Source of the DNA: Amycolatopsis deserti
Lineage (GTDB): Bacteria > Actinomycetota > Actinomycetes > Mycobacteriales > Pseudonocardiaceae
Length of the DNA stretch: 64,000 nt
NCBI RefSeq assembly: GCF_014653945.1
Contig: NZ_BNAU01000005.1
Coordinates: 124,001-188,000, forward strand
Direction: 5' to 3'
The notes beneath the pieces were generated by a model. That model saw only the letters and a list, made by a program, of their open reading frames with translations, was not told the origin of the DNA and did not search any database. The translations under genes were made by a program, and so were the position numbers. Position 1 is the stretch's first letter, and every line of letters begins with the position of its first letter. Positions 7,590-16,285 of this stretch are shown here, in pieces.

Positions 7590-8033
7590 TCAGGCGAGGT
7601 CCTCCACGCGGCGCTTGAGTTCCTTGAGCGCGGTGTCCATGACCATCTTCTCCGCCTTGCGGCGCAGCAGCCCGATCATCGGCAGCACCAGTTCGACCGA
7701 GAGGGTGTAGGTGACCCGGGTGCGGCCCTCGCCGACCGGGACCAGCTCGTAGCGGCCGTCCTGCGCCTTCTGCATCTGCCCGCGCACCAGGTGCCAGCTC
7801 ACCGAGCGGCCGTCGGCGGCCCAGTCGTACTCCAGCGTGTAGACGTCCTTGATCGGGCCGGCGTCCAGGGTCAGCTTGACCTGCTTGGCGCGGCCGGTGT
7901 CGTCGGTGGCGAGCACCTCGGTCTCCCGGACCTGCTTGGCCCATTCCGGGTACGACGCGAAGTCCGCGATCACCGCCATGACCTTCTCCGGCGGCGCGTC
8001 GACCTCGATGGACTGCGTGGACTGCTCGGCCAT
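7590..8033 (-). CDS. SRPBCC (polyketide cyclase/START-like) protein
   Basis: 147 residues beginning MAEQSTQSIEVDAPPEKVMAVIADFASYPEWAKQVRETEVL. This is the canonical N-terminal strand-helix of the SRPBCC/coenzyme Q-binding fold, ending in the long C-terminal helix (MIGLLRRKAEKMVMDTALKELKRRVED). It probably binds a hydrophobic ligand. It lies 13 nt upstream of the ArsA gene in the same operon and corresponds in position to M. tuberculosis TB16.3 (Rv2185c). Confidence 0.85.
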   Translation of the reverse strand: MAEQSTQSIEVDAPPEKVMAVIADFASYPEWAKQVRETEVLATDDTGRAKQVKLTLDAGPIKDVYTLEYDWAADGRSVSWHLVRGQMQKAQDGRYELVPVGEGRTRVTYTLSVELVLPMIGLLRRKAEKMVMDTALKELKRRVEDLA

Positions 8034-8060
8034 GGCGGAGAGGTTACCGCCTGACCCGCG

Positions 8061-8852
8061 TCACCACCGCAGGACGTGCGGGCGCTCGGTGACCTTGAAG
8101 TGACCGACGTTACGGCATTCGGTGCGGCCGACCCGCAGCCTGGCCGACAGCGGCTGGTGCACGTGGCCGAACAGCGACCACCGCGGCTGCTCCGCGTAGA
8201 CCAGCCCGCGCAGGGCCGACGAGCCCAGCTCGTGCCGCCGCGCCACCACGTCGTAGGTCAGCTCGGGCAGCGCGGGCGGCTGGTGGGTGCACAGCACGTC
8301 GATGTCGGTGAGCTTGCCGACGGCCTCGTCGAACTCCTCCTGGGTGCGCAGGAAGGGCCGCCACACCGGGTTGGACCGGCGGATCGTGGCCCCGGCGGGC
8401 AGCACCACGCCGCCGGCGAAGCCGAACCGCAGGCCGCCGATCTCGACGACCTCGCCCTCGACCAGCCGCACGTCGTCCCCGGCGAACTCCGGCCACAGGT
8501 CCGGCGAGTCGACGTTGCCGGCGATCGCGTAGGTCGGCGCGGTCATCGCCGCGAACATCGCGGAGTACTGCTCGCGGACGGCCTCCTCGACGGCGGCGGC
8601 CGGGTCGTCCAGGCTCGACCACAGGGACTTGGAGAACGCGATCGACTCCTCGCGGGTGCCCTCGCGGCGCAGCCGGGCGAACGTGGCAACCTTTTCCGGG
8701 CCGAACAGGGTGCCGAGAATGCCCTGGTCGTGCTGGTGGTAGTCGACGAAGTCGAGCAGGTCGCCGAGGACGATCAGCGCGTCCGCCCCCTCACCGGCCC
8801 GGGCCAGTGCCTCGGTGTTGCCGTGGACGTCCGAGACGACATGAACGCGCAT
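8061..8852 (-). CDS. Calcineurin-like metallophosphoesterase
   Basis: 263 residues starting MRVHVVSDVHGNTEALARA. The metallophosphoesterase motifs are in order: DVHGN, GDLLDFVD, GNVDSP, CTHQPP and GHVHQPLS. All metal ligands appear present, so it is likely active. The substrate is unknown; candidates are cyclic nucleotides or phosphorylated small molecules. It lies between two SRPBCC genes on the minus strand. Confidence 0.88.
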   Translation of the reverse strand: MRVHVVSDVHGNTEALARAGEGADALIVLGDLLDFVDYHQHDQGILGTLFGPEKVATFARLRREGTREESIAFSKSLWSSLDDPAAAVEEAVREQYSAMFAAMTAPTYAIAGNVDSPDLWPEFAGDDVRLVEGEVVEIGGLRFGFAGGVVLPAGATIRRSNPVWRPFLRTQEEFDEAVGKLTDIDVLCTHQPPALPELTYDVVARRHELGSSALRGLVYAEQPRWSLFGHVHQPLSARLRVGRTECRNVGHFKVTERPHVLRW

Positions 8853-8872
8853 GATCCCCCAGTTTAGCGACG

Positions 8873-9274
8873 CTAAGAAGTCCGCGGGGGAATCCCGGGC
8901 TCCCGCCCGTCCTCCAGGATCTCCTTCAACCCCAGCGCCACGGCCTTGGCCGCCCGCGCCCGGCGGTCGAACTCGCGGCGCAACCGGCGCGGGCTCATCT
9001 CCGCGACCGGGCTCGCGCGCAGGAAGTAGTGCAGCAGCGTGCCGTCCAGCGTGCGCTCGAGCCAGACCTCCATCGTGCCCACCAGCGCGCCGCGGACGGT
9101 CCAGCGCAGGCCCTCGTCGCCGCGGTCGGTGTAGACCTCGAGCACCAGGTCGGGCCAGTACCGCCGCCACGCGGCCGGATCGGCGAACACCGCGGCCACC
9201 GTGCCGGGCGGCACCGCGAGGAAGGTCTCGTCGACGATGTCGATGCTGGGCGGCGCACCGTTGAGCGTGCTCAC
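8873..9274 (-). CDS. SRPBCC/polyketide-cyclase-like protein
   Basis: 133 residues (VSTLNGAPPSIDIVDETFLAVPPGTVAAVFADPAAWRRYWPDLVLEVY), a second SRPBCC-fold protein in this block. The GTG at 9274 is used. The stop codon falls inside a short palindrome (TTAGCG-A-CGCTAA, 8864-8876). It lies 20 nt upstream of the phosphoesterase on the same strand and diverges from fadD15. Ligand unknown. Confidence 0.8.
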   Translation of the reverse strand: MSTLNGAPPSIDIVDETFLAVPPGTVAAVFADPAAWRRYWPDLVLEVYTDRGDEGLRWTVRGALVGTMEVWLERTLDGTLLHYFLRASPVAEMSPRRLRREFDRRARAAKAVALGLKEILEDGREPGIPPRTS

Positions 9275-9317
9275 GCGAGTGAGAATGTCATGCCCGTGTT
9301 ACCGGGGGTCCGCCCCC

Positions 9318-9347
9318 TTGGTCGTAAGGTGTCACCGACGCTAAGTT
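9318..9347 (+). promoter_or_regulatory. Candidate fadD15 promoter
   Basis: TTGGTC (9318-9323) and TAAGTT (9342-9347) are separated by 18 bases and lie 40 nt before the fadD15 GTG. Hexamer agreement is moderate, so this is a weak prediction. Confidence 0.3.
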
Positions 9348-9387
9348 GTGACTGGCGAGTAACACCCCTGAACCACGGAGGTCCACC

Positions 9388-11184
9388 GTGCGCGAGTACA
9401 GCGCCCCGGCAGTGCAGCCGGTTGCCGACGACGAGAACCTCGCCGACATCGTGTGGGCGAACGCCGAGCGGTTCCCCGACGCGATCAGCTTCCGGCGCCA
9501 GGTGGACGGCTCGTGGCTGGACGTCACCGCGCGCGAGTTCGCCGCCCAGGTCATCGGGGTGGCGAAGGGCCTGGTCGAGGCCGGTATCGAGCGGGGTGAC
9601 CGGGTCGGGCTGATGTCCAAGACGCGGTACGAGTGGACGCTGATCGACTTCGCCATCTGGGCCGCGGGCGCGGTCACCGTCCCGATCTACGACACCTCCT
9701 CGCCCGAGCAGGTCGCCTGGATCCTGTCCGACTCCGGCGCCAAGGGCGTCTTCGTGGAAACCGGCGAGCACCTGGCCGCCGTCGACGAGGTCCGCGACCG
9801 GCTGCCCGCGCTGCGGTACACCTGGCAGATCGAGGCGGCCCGGCCCGCCGTGGACGAGCTGACCACGCTGGGCGCCGACGTCGCCGACGACACCGTGCAC
9901 GAGCGTCGCCGCCTGGTGCGGGCCGGCGACCTGGCCACCATCGTCTACACCTCGGGCACCACCGGCCGCCCCAAGGGCGTGGAGCTGACCCACCGCAACC
10001 TGCTCGCCGAGATCCGGGCCGACATCAACGCCTTCCCGCAGTTGATGGAGCAGGGCAACTCGCTGCTGTGCTTCCTGCCGCTGGCGCACGTGCTGGCCCG
10101 CGCGATCGCCGTCACCGCCGTCACCGCGCGCGTCACGCTGGGCCACACCCCGGACGTCAAGAACCTGGTCGCCGACCTGGGCACCTTCCGGCCGACCTTC
10201 GTGGTGGCCGTGCCGCGCGTGTTCGAGAAGGTCTACAACGGCGCGAAGCAGAAGGCGCACTCCGAGGGCAAGGGCAAGATCTTCGACGCCGCCGAGCAGG
10301 TGGCCGTCTCCTACAGCGAGGCGCGGGACTCCGGCGGGGCGGGCCTGGCGCTGAAGGCGCAGCACTTCCTGTTCGACAAGCTGGTCTACGGCAAGCTGCG
10401 GGCCGCGCTGGGCGGCCGCTGCATCGCCGCGGTGTCCGGCGGCGCGCCGCTGGGACCCCGGCTGGCGCACTTCTTCCGCGGCATCGGCGTGCCGGTGTTC
10501 GAGGGCTACGGCCTGACCGAGACCTCCGCCGCGGCGAACGTGAACACCGAACACGCCTTCCGGGTCGGCACCGTGGGCCGCCCGGTGGCCGGCACTTCGG
10601 TGCGGATCGCCGACGACGGCGAGGTCCTGCTCAAGGGCGACGTCGTGTTCGGCGCCTACTTCAACAACGAGACCGCCACGAAGGAGGCGCTGGAGGACGG
10701 CTGGTTCCACACCGGCGACCTCGGCGAGCTCGACGACGACGGCTTCCTGAAGATCACCGGCCGCAAGAAGGAGATCATCGTGACGGCCGGCGGCAAGAAC
10801 GTCGCCCCGTCCGGCCTCGAGGACACCATGCGCGCCCACCCGCTGATCAGCCAGGCCATGGTGGTCGGCGACCAGCGCCCGTTCATCGGCGCGCTGATCA
10901 CGATCGACGAGGAGTTCTTCCCGGCCTGGAAGTCGCAGAACGGCAAGCCGGCCGACGCCACGGTGGCCGACCTGGCGCAGGATCCGGACCTGATCGCGGC
11001 CGTGCAGGGTGCCGTGGACGAGGCGAACAAGCAGGTCTCGCACGCCGAGGCGATCAAGAAGTTCGTCATCCTGGGCAACGACTTCACCGAGGCCGGCGGC
11101 GAGATCACGCCGAGCCTCAAGCTCAAGCGCAACGTGGTGACCAAGAACTACGCGACTTCCATCGAAGCTCTGTACCAGAAGTAA
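9388..11184 (+). CDS. fadD15: Long-chain fatty-acid--CoA ligase, FadD15 type
   Basis: 598 residues. The AMP-binding enzyme motifs are YTSGTTGRPKGVELTHRN (P-loop), GYGLTETSAAANVN, GWFHTGDLGELDDDGFLKITGRKKEIIVTAGGKNVAPS and the C-terminal lysine region TPSLKLKRN. The length and motif spelling match the long FadD15-type ligases of actinobacteria. It adenylates and then thioesterifies fatty acids to CoA in the cytoplasm. The GTG at 9388 has GGAGG six bases upstream. It stands alone on the plus strand and diverges from the SRPBCC block, as in M. tuberculosis (Rv2187). Confidence 0.93.
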   Translation: MREYSAPAVQPVADDENLADIVWANAERFPDAISFRRQVDGSWLDVTAREFAAQVIGVAKGLVEAGIERGDRVGLMSKTRYEWTLIDFAIWAAGAVTVPIYDTSSPEQVAWILSDSGAKGVFVETGEHLAAVDEVRDRLPALRYTWQIEAARPAVDELTTLGADVADDTVHERRRLVRAGDLATIVYTSGTTGRPKGVELTHRNLLAEIRADINAFPQLMEQGNSLLCFLPLAHVLARAIAVTAVTARVTLGHTPDVKNLVADLGTFRPTFVVAVPRVFEKVYNGAKQKAHSEGKGKIFDAAEQVAVSYSEARDSGGAGLALKAQHFLFDKLVYGKLRAALGGRCIAAVSGGAPLGPRLAHFFRGIGVPVFEGYGLTETSAAANVNTEHAFRVGTVGRPVAGTSVRIADDGEVLLKGDVVFGAYFNNETATKEALEDGWFHTGDLGELDDDGFLKITGRKKEIIVTAGGKNVAPSGLEDTMRAHPLISQAMVVGDQRPFIGALITIDEEFFPAWKSQNGKPADATVADLAQDPDLIAAVQGAVDEANKQVSHAEAIKKFVILGNDFTEAGGEITPSLKLKRNVVTKNYATSIEALYQK

Positions 11185-11205
11185 CGAGACTACTACACTG
11201 TGTCA

Positions 11206-11982
11206 GTGCTTCACGATCACCGGTGCTGGGCCTTCGAGTCCCCCGACGAGTTCCAGGCCCGCGCGCGGGAGTTCCTGCGCGACGGGCTCGCCCGCGGTAC
11301 GCAGGTCTGGTTCGTGACCCCGGGCGAACCCGTGCTCGACGGGCTGGACGAGGCGTTGGACACCGGTGCGGCGCGCGTCCTCTCGCTGGACGAAACCTAC
11401 TCCGTGGGAACCGTGGTCGACCCGGACGCCCAGGCCCGCAGCTACGCCGAGGCGACCGAGGCCGCGCTGGCGGCGGGGTACACCGGCCTGCGCGTGGCGG
11501 CGGACCACACGGCGCTGGTCGCCACGCCCGAGCAGCTGGACGCGTTCGCCCGCTACGAGCACACGGTGGACCGGTACGCGGCCGCCGGGACGTTCTCCGC
11601 GATGTGCGGCTACGACCTCGGCCGGGTGGACGACGAGGTGGTGGCGAGGGTGGCCTGCCTGCACCCGGTGGGCAACGCCGATCCGGGGTTCCGGCTGTTC
11701 GGGTCGGCCTCGGCGTCCGCCGCGCTCGCCGGGGAGCTGGACCTCTACACCGAGGACCTGCTGACCGAGGCGCTGCGGCGGGCGGATCCGCGGCCGGTGG
11801 ACGGACGTCTGGTGCTCGACGTGAGCGGCCTGCGGTTCGCCGACCACCGGAGCCTGACCCGGCTGGCCGAGCACGCCGAGGGTGAGGGTGCCACACTGGT
11901 GTTACGCGATCCCTCGCCGGCCGTCACCCGCCTGGTCGAAGTGCTGGGGCTGCCGTCGGTGCGGGTGGAGGGGGTCGCGTGA
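11206..11982 (+). CDS. MEDS sensor domain fused to STAS domain (anti-anti-sigma-like)
   Basis: About 258 residues. Residues 1-165 form a MEDS (DcmR-type) sensory domain (LHDHRCWAFESPDEFQARAREFLRDGLARGTQVWFVTPGEP). The last 90 residues (GELDLYTEDLLTEALRR to VRVEGVA) form a STAS domain. In place of the usual IDSSGL phospho-acceptor segment the protein has FADHRSLTRL, so the canonical serine is missing. TACACT at 11194-11199 would place transcription start at this GTG, which suggests a leaderless mRNA; an upstream GTG at 11200 is the alternative. The stop overlaps the next start (GTGA), so the pair is co-translated. Confidence 0.8.
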   Translation: MLHDHRCWAFESPDEFQARAREFLRDGLARGTQVWFVTPGEPVLDGLDEALDTGAARVLSLDETYSVGTVVDPDAQARSYAEATEAALAAGYTGLRVAADHTALVATPEQLDAFARYEHTVDRYAAAGTFSAMCGYDLGRVDDEVVARVACLHPVGNADPGFRLFGSASASAALAGELDLYTEDLLTEALRRADPRPVDGRLVLDVSGLRFADHRSLTRLAEHAEGEGATLVLRDPSPAVTRLVEVLGLPSVRVEGVA

Positions 11983-12884
11983 CCGCGTTCGTGCACCCCG
12001 CGCTGTTCTACTCCTCCGACGAGGAGTACCTGGACGCGCTCGTCCCGTTCGTCACCGACGGTCTCGCGCGGCGGGAACCGGTCGCGGTGGCCGTGCCCGG
12101 CGACCGGCTGCGGGTGCTGCGCCCGGCGGTGGGCAGCGACGACGTGCTGTGGCTGGACATGAACGAGGCGGGCCGCAACCCGGGCCGGATCATCCCGACG
12201 GTGCTGCGCCGGTTCGCCGACGCGCACCCGGACCGGCACGTCCGCATCATCGGCGAGCCGATCTGGGCCGGCCGGTCGGCCACCGAGTACCCGGCGTGCG
12301 CGCAGCACGAGGCGCTGATCAACCACGCGTTCACCGGGCGGGACGTGACGATCGTGTGCCCGTACGACACGGTGGCCCTGGAGCCGGACGTGGTCGCCGA
12401 CGCCAGGGCGACGCACCCGGAGGTGTGGGAGGCGTCGCGGCGGTACGTCAGCGGGGAGTACGCCCCGGACGACGTCGTGTCGCGCTACAACCAGCCGGTG
12501 CCCGCGGCGGCGCCGGTGGAGTTCGCGGTGACCCGTGACGCGGAAGTGCGGCAGGCCCGGCGCTGGGCGGCCACGCAGGCGCGACGACTCGGCCTGGACG
12601 ACGACCGGCTGCCCGATCTGGAGCTGATCGTCACCGAGCTGGTGACCAACAGCCTGCGCCACGCGGGCGGCTCGTGCCGGGTCGAACTGTGGCCCGCGGA
12701 GGGCCACGTGTGCTGCGCCGTCCACGACGAGGGCTACCTGGCGGACCCCCTGGCCGGCCGACGCCCCCGCCCCCACGGCGAGCCGGGCGGCCGCGGCCTG
12801 CTGATGGTGCACCAGCTGGCCGACCTGGTGCGCACGTACACGCACCCCGGCCGGACGACGCAGTACGCGCTGCTCCGCCTGTAG
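11979..12884 (+). CDS. MEDS sensor domain fused to HATPase (RsbW-like anti-sigma kinase)
   Basis: 301 residues. An N-terminal MEDS domain (FVHPALFYSSDEEYLDALVPFVTDGLARREPVAVAV) is followed from about residue 175 by a GHKL ATPase. Its N box is ELIVTELVTNSLRHAGG, its G1 box is VHDEGY and its G2 box is GGRGLLMVHQLAD. This is the architecture of anti-sigma-factor serine kinases with an added ligand sensor. With the preceding MEDS-STAS protein it looks like a compact partner switch in which both halves sense a signal. The sigma factor it would control is not in this window. Confidence 0.82.
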   Translation: MTAFVHPALFYSSDEEYLDALVPFVTDGLARREPVAVAVPGDRLRVLRPAVGSDDVLWLDMNEAGRNPGRIIPTVLRRFADAHPDRHVRIIGEPIWAGRSATEYPACAQHEALINHAFTGRDVTIVCPYDTVALEPDVVADARATHPEVWEASRRYVSGEYAPDDVVSRYNQPVPAAAPVEFAVTRDAEVRQARRWAATQARRLGLDDDRLPDLELIVTELVTNSLRHAGGSCRVELWPAEGHVCCAVHDEGYLADPLAGRRPRPHGEPGGRGLLMVHQLADLVRTYTHPGRTTQYALLRL

Positions 12885-12898
12885 CCGGAGCGCTTGCG

Positions 12899-13399
12899 TC
12901 ACAGCGGTGTGAGGGCGGCGATCTTCCAGGCGCCGTCCACCTTGCGCGCCGTCACCGACAACGCCGCCGCGGACGAGGTCTGCTGGCCCGTCGCGGTGTT
13001 CAGCGTCTGCTGGTCCAGGAACGCCAGCGCCCGCGCCGTGTCGCCGGTCAGGTCCTGCAGGCCCAGCGACGCCACCGTCGTCGTGCGGATCAGCTTCTGC
13101 GCCACGGCCTGTTCCTGCGCCGCGGCGAACGTGTCCCGGTACTGGGCCACCGCGTCGTCGACCAGGACCGACGCCGCCGCGCGCTCGGTTCGCGCCAGGT
13201 TGCCGTAGTCGTAGGAAAACACCGCTTTCAGGGCCGCGCTGATCTGCTCCGACGCCTCGGCGGTCGCCGGCGCATCGGCCAGCGCGGCGTTCGACGTGCG
13301 CCACTGGCCGGCCTGCACCGCGGCCCACCCGGCGAACCCGCCCGCCAGCACGATCACCGCCGTGAACACCGAAACCCACGTCGCCACGCGGGGAGTCAC
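12899..13399 (-). CDS. mam4B: Mce-associated membrane protein, Mam4B-like
   Basis: 166 residues. One N-terminal transmembrane helix (VSVFTAVIVLAGGFAGWAAV) precedes a periplasmic-side domain that ends in VTARKVDGAWKIAALTPL, the SnoaL-like fold of Mce-associated proteins. It is the last gene of the mce4 operon and overlaps the preceding paralogue by 4 bp. Family role: assembly or stability of the Mce lipid-transport complex. The assignment to Mam4B rests on order in the operon. Confidence 0.8.
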   Translation of the reverse strand: MTPRVATWVSVFTAVIVLAGGFAGWAAVQAGQWRTSNAALADAPATAEASEQISAALKAVFSYDYGNLARTERAAASVLVDDAVAQYRDTFAAAQEQAVAQKLIRTTTVASLGLQDLTGDTARALAFLDQQTLNTATGQQTSSAAALSVTARKVDGAWKIAALTPL

Positions 13400-13872
13400 G
13401 ACGACCCCTGCACGGACGTGATCTTCCAGGTCCCGTCCGCCCGCGCCACGTCCGCCGTCAGGTGACTGCGGCCCTGCTTCGGCTCACCGCCACCGGAGGC
13501 GATCGACACGTCCAGCACCGCGATCACCCGCGCCGCGTCCCCCGTCAGCTCCGTCACGGCGATCTGCCGCAGCGACGCCGTCGCCACCAGTTTCGCCGCC
13601 GTGGCCCGGTCCGCCTGCCCCTGCCGGTCCCCGCTCAGCGACGTGCCCAGCTGCCCGCTCGTCACCGCGATCCACCGGTCCAGCGCCGCGCCCGCGTCCC
13701 GGTAGTCGATCGTGTTCAACGCGACCAGCGCGTCCCCCGCGGCCGCGACCACCGCGTCCCGGTCCCGGGCGCGCACCAGCCCGTCGTCGTGCGCCGCGCT
13801 CCACCAGCTCCACCCGAACCACGCCGCGGCCAGCACCGCGACGGCGGCCAGCGCGCCCAGCAAGCGCGTCAT
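13396..13872 (-). CDS. mam4A: Mce-associated membrane protein, Mam4A-like
   Basis: 158 residues starting MTRLLGALAAVAVLAAAWFGWSWW, a single N-terminal membrane anchor. A domain with the same plan as the next gene follows and ends DVARADGTWKITSVQGSS. Both ends overlap neighbouring genes (ATGA with mce4F). The two Mam proteins are probably paralogues from duplication. Confidence 0.8.
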   Translation of the reverse strand: MTRLLGALAAVAVLAAAWFGWSWWSAAHDDGLVRARDRDAVVAAAGDALVALNTIDYRDAGAALDRWIAVTSGQLGTSLSGDRQGQADRATAAKLVATASLRQIAVTELTGDAARVIAVLDVSIASGGGEPKQGRSHLTADVARADGTWKITSVQGSS

Positions 13873-15107
13873 CCGGGCAGCCCCAGCAGCTGCCCGAGCG
13901 AACCCACGGTCCCGCTGACCAGCCCCAGCACCCCGGGCAGCTGCGTCGGCGTGGACTGCTGCGGCGCGGGCGCGGAGCTGGACGGCTTCGCCGGGTTGAC
14001 CGGCTTGCCCGCGTACGGCGCGTTCTGCGCGCCCCGCACGCCCGTCGCACTGCCCGGCGGCTCCGCGCAATACGCCTGCCGGTTCGCCGGGACCTCGCGC
14101 GTGTCGTTCGCCGGGCGTTGCTGCGTGGTCTCGTAGCCCTTGGTGCACGAGTGCGGGTCGAAGAAGTTCAGCACCAGCCCGAGGTGCCCCTCGCCGTTGG
14201 ACCACACCGACCGTGTGAACGCCGAGATCACCGGGTAGGCCACCAGCAACTCCTCGATCGCGTCCGTGCGCACCGAGGTGATCTGCGCGGTGGTGAGCAG
14301 GTTCGCGATCAGCACGCCGAGGTCGGTGCCGGAGGTCGCGAGGATCGTGTCCAGGTCCCGCGCGAGCCCCGGCGTGGTGTCGATGACCTTCCGCAGGTCG
14401 GGGTCGGCGCCCTTGAGCTGCTCGGCGATCGTGCGCAGCCCGGTCGCCATCGAGGTGATCGTGTCGGCCTGCCGCTGCTGGGTGTCCAGCACGGTCCGGC
14501 CGTCCGCGAGCAACCGATTGGTCTGCGGCAGGTTCTCCGTGGCCGTGGTGGTGAACGAGTTCGCCGTGTCGAGCAGTTGCTGCAGGTCGTGCCCGCTGCC
14601 GGCGAACGCGTTGTACGTCTCGTCCACGACCGTCTTCAGCGACTGGGTGTCCACACTGGACACCAGTCGGTCGAGGTTGGCCAGCACGGTGTCCGGCGAC
14701 AGCGGGATGGCCGTGCGGTCGCTGGTGATCACCGACCCGTTCGCCAGGTACGGCCCGTCCTCGTGCTTGGGGCGCAGGTCGACGTACTGCTCACCGACCG
14801 CCGACCGGGTCGCCACCACGGCCTCGGTGTCGGCCGGGATCTTCTCGTCGGAGGTGATGTCCAGGTCGACCGCGACCCCTTCGCCGGTCAGGTGCAGCTT
14901 GGTCACCCGCCCGACCGCGACCCCGCGGTAGGTCACCTCGGCGCCTTCGAAGATCCCGCCCGACTCGGTCAGGTTCGCCGTCACCAGGTAGCCGCTGGTG
15001 CCGAACAACCGGCCCAGCCCGGCGTACTCGCCGCCGGCGTAGCCGACCGAGGCGAGCGCGATCAGCAGGAACGCGATCAGCTGGATCCGGTGCTTGCGCG
15101 TGATCAC
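13869..15107 (-). CDS. mce4F: Mce-family protein Mce4F
   Basis: 412 residues. An N-terminal membrane helix (IQLIAFLLIALASVGYAGG) is followed by an MlaD/MCE domain (TANLTESGGIFEGAEVTYRGVAVGRVTKLHLTGEGVAVDLDI), a long helical needle domain and a low-complexity Pro/Ser/Ala C-terminus. It is the sixth MCE subunit of the heterohexameric tunnel that carries lipid across the cell envelope. It starts at a GTG overlapping the mce4E stop. The name Mce4 comes from the sterol-degradation neighbours. Confidence 0.88.
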   Translation of the reverse strand: MITRKHRIQLIAFLLIALASVGYAGGEYAGLGRLFGTSGYLVTANLTESGGIFEGAEVTYRGVAVGRVTKLHLTGEGVAVDLDITSDEKIPADTEAVVATRSAVGEQYVDLRPKHEDGPYLANGSVITSDRTAIPLSPDTVLANLDRLVSSVDTQSLKTVVDETYNAFAGSGHDLQQLLDTANSFTTTATENLPQTNRLLADGRTVLDTQQRQADTITSMATGLRTIAEQLKGADPDLRKVIDTTPGLARDLDTILATSGTDLGVLIANLLTTAQITSVRTDAIEELLVAYPVISAFTRSVWSNGEGHLGLVLNFFDPHSCTKGYETTQQRPANDTREVPANRQAYCAEPPGSATGVRGAQNAPYAGKPVNPAKPSSSAPAPQQSTPTQLPGVLGLVSGTVGSLGQLLGLPG

Positions 15108-16285
15108 GGCGTCCCTCCGAGCAGGTTGCCGAGCAGATCGGACAGCCCCGGCAGCAAGCCGGTCGCCGGCTGGGTCTGGGCCGCCGTGCCCGGCTGCGGC
15201 TGCGGGATCGCCAGCGGCGGCGCGGAGGCCGGCGTGCTCGTCTGGTTGTTGCTCGGCAGCTGGATCGACGGGAACTTGCCGGAGTTGGCGATGTTCTGGA
15301 AGATCGCGTCCAGGTTGAGGTCCAGCCGCGCGGTGACGTTCGCGTAGTCGCCCTTGACCACGTCACCGGCCACGTCGGGCAGCGGGTAGGTGGGCAGGAT
15401 CTTCAGCGCCTCCGGCAGGTTCGTGCCCGCTTCGGCCAGTTTGGACAGTGTGGGGGCCAGCGCCCGCAGGTCCGCCAGCAGCGACTCCCGGCTGGCGTTG
15501 ATCGTGTCCACGGCCACCCCGGAGAGCCGGTCGAGGGACTGCAGCATCCCGACGAGCTGGTCCCGCTGCTGGGTCACCACGGCCATGCCGGGCGCGAGTC
15601 CGTCCAGGGCGGTGGTCAGGTTCGCGGTCTGCGCGACCAGCGTGCCGGACAGCCGGTTGAGCCCGTCGATCGCCCGGATGATCTCCGACTTCTGCCCGTC
15701 CAGCTCGGTCGCGATCCGGTCCACCCGCGCCAGCAGCGCCCGGATCTCCGCCTCGTTGCCGGTGAGCGCGTGGTTCAGCTCGCGGGTGATGTCGGCCAGC
15801 TGGTTCACGCCGCCGCCGTTGAGCAGCAGCGACAGCGCGCCCAGCACCTCCTCCACCTCGGGGTTGCGGTTGGTGCGGGTCAGCGGGATCACCGAGCCCT
15901 CGCGCAGCGTCCCGGCGGCCGGTTCCCCGGCCGGCTCGGCGAGCTGCACGAACTTCTCCCCCAGCAGGCTCGACTGGCGCAGCTGGGCGAAGGAGTTCTC
16001 CGGCATCTTCAGGTCGCCGTTGAGGCTCATGGTGACGATCGCCGACTTCGTGTCCGGCGCCAGCGTGATGGTGTCGACCCGGCCGATCGGCACGTCGTTG
16101 ACCTTCACCGCGGCTTGCGGCACCAGGTCGAGCACGTCGGCGAACTGGGCGGTGATCCGGTACGGGTGGTCGCCGAGGTCCGCCCCGCCCGGCAGCGGCG
16201 TGTTGTACAGCCCGGAGAAGCCGGCCGTCCCGCAGCCGGCCACAAGCAGCAGCACCCCGCACAGCACCCCGGTCAGCCGCCTCAT
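15104..16285 (-). CDS. mce4E: Mce-family lipoprotein Mce4E
   Basis: 393 residues with a lipoprotein signal MRRLTGVLCGVLLLVAGC, whose lipobox VAGC puts the acylated Cys at residue 18. An MCE domain follows (YRITAQFADVLDLVPQAAVKVNDVPIGRVDTITLAPDT), then the helical domain and a Pro/Gln/Thr-rich tail. A lipoprotein in the fifth position is the rule for Mce operons (LprN in M. tuberculosis mce4). Four-base overlaps on both sides. Confidence 0.9.
   Translation of the reverse strand: MRRLTGVLCGVLLLVAGCGTAGFSGLYNTPLPGGADLGDHPYRITAQFADVLDLVPQAAVKVNDVPIGRVDTITLAPDTKSAIVTMSLNGDLKMPENSFAQLRQSSLLGEKFVQLAEPAGEPAAGTLREGSVIPLTRTNRNPEVEEVLGALSLLLNGGGVNQLADITRELNHALTGNEAEIRALLARVDRIATELDGQKSEIIRAIDGLNRLSGTLVAQTANLTTALDGLAPGMAVVTQQRDQLVGMLQSLDRLSGVAVDTINASRESLLADLRALAPTLSKLAEAGTNLPEALKILPTYPLPDVAGDVVKGDYANVTARLDLNLDAIFQNIANSGKFPSIQLPSNNQTSTPASAPPLAIPQPQPGTAAQTQPATGLLPGLSDLLGNLLGGTP

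Noticed and set aside
8864-8876. Short palindrome TTAGCG-A-CGCTAA before the phosphoesterase gene
   Set aside because: It includes the stop codon of the upstream gene and has only 6-bp arms; too short to claim as an operator, though it was noted.
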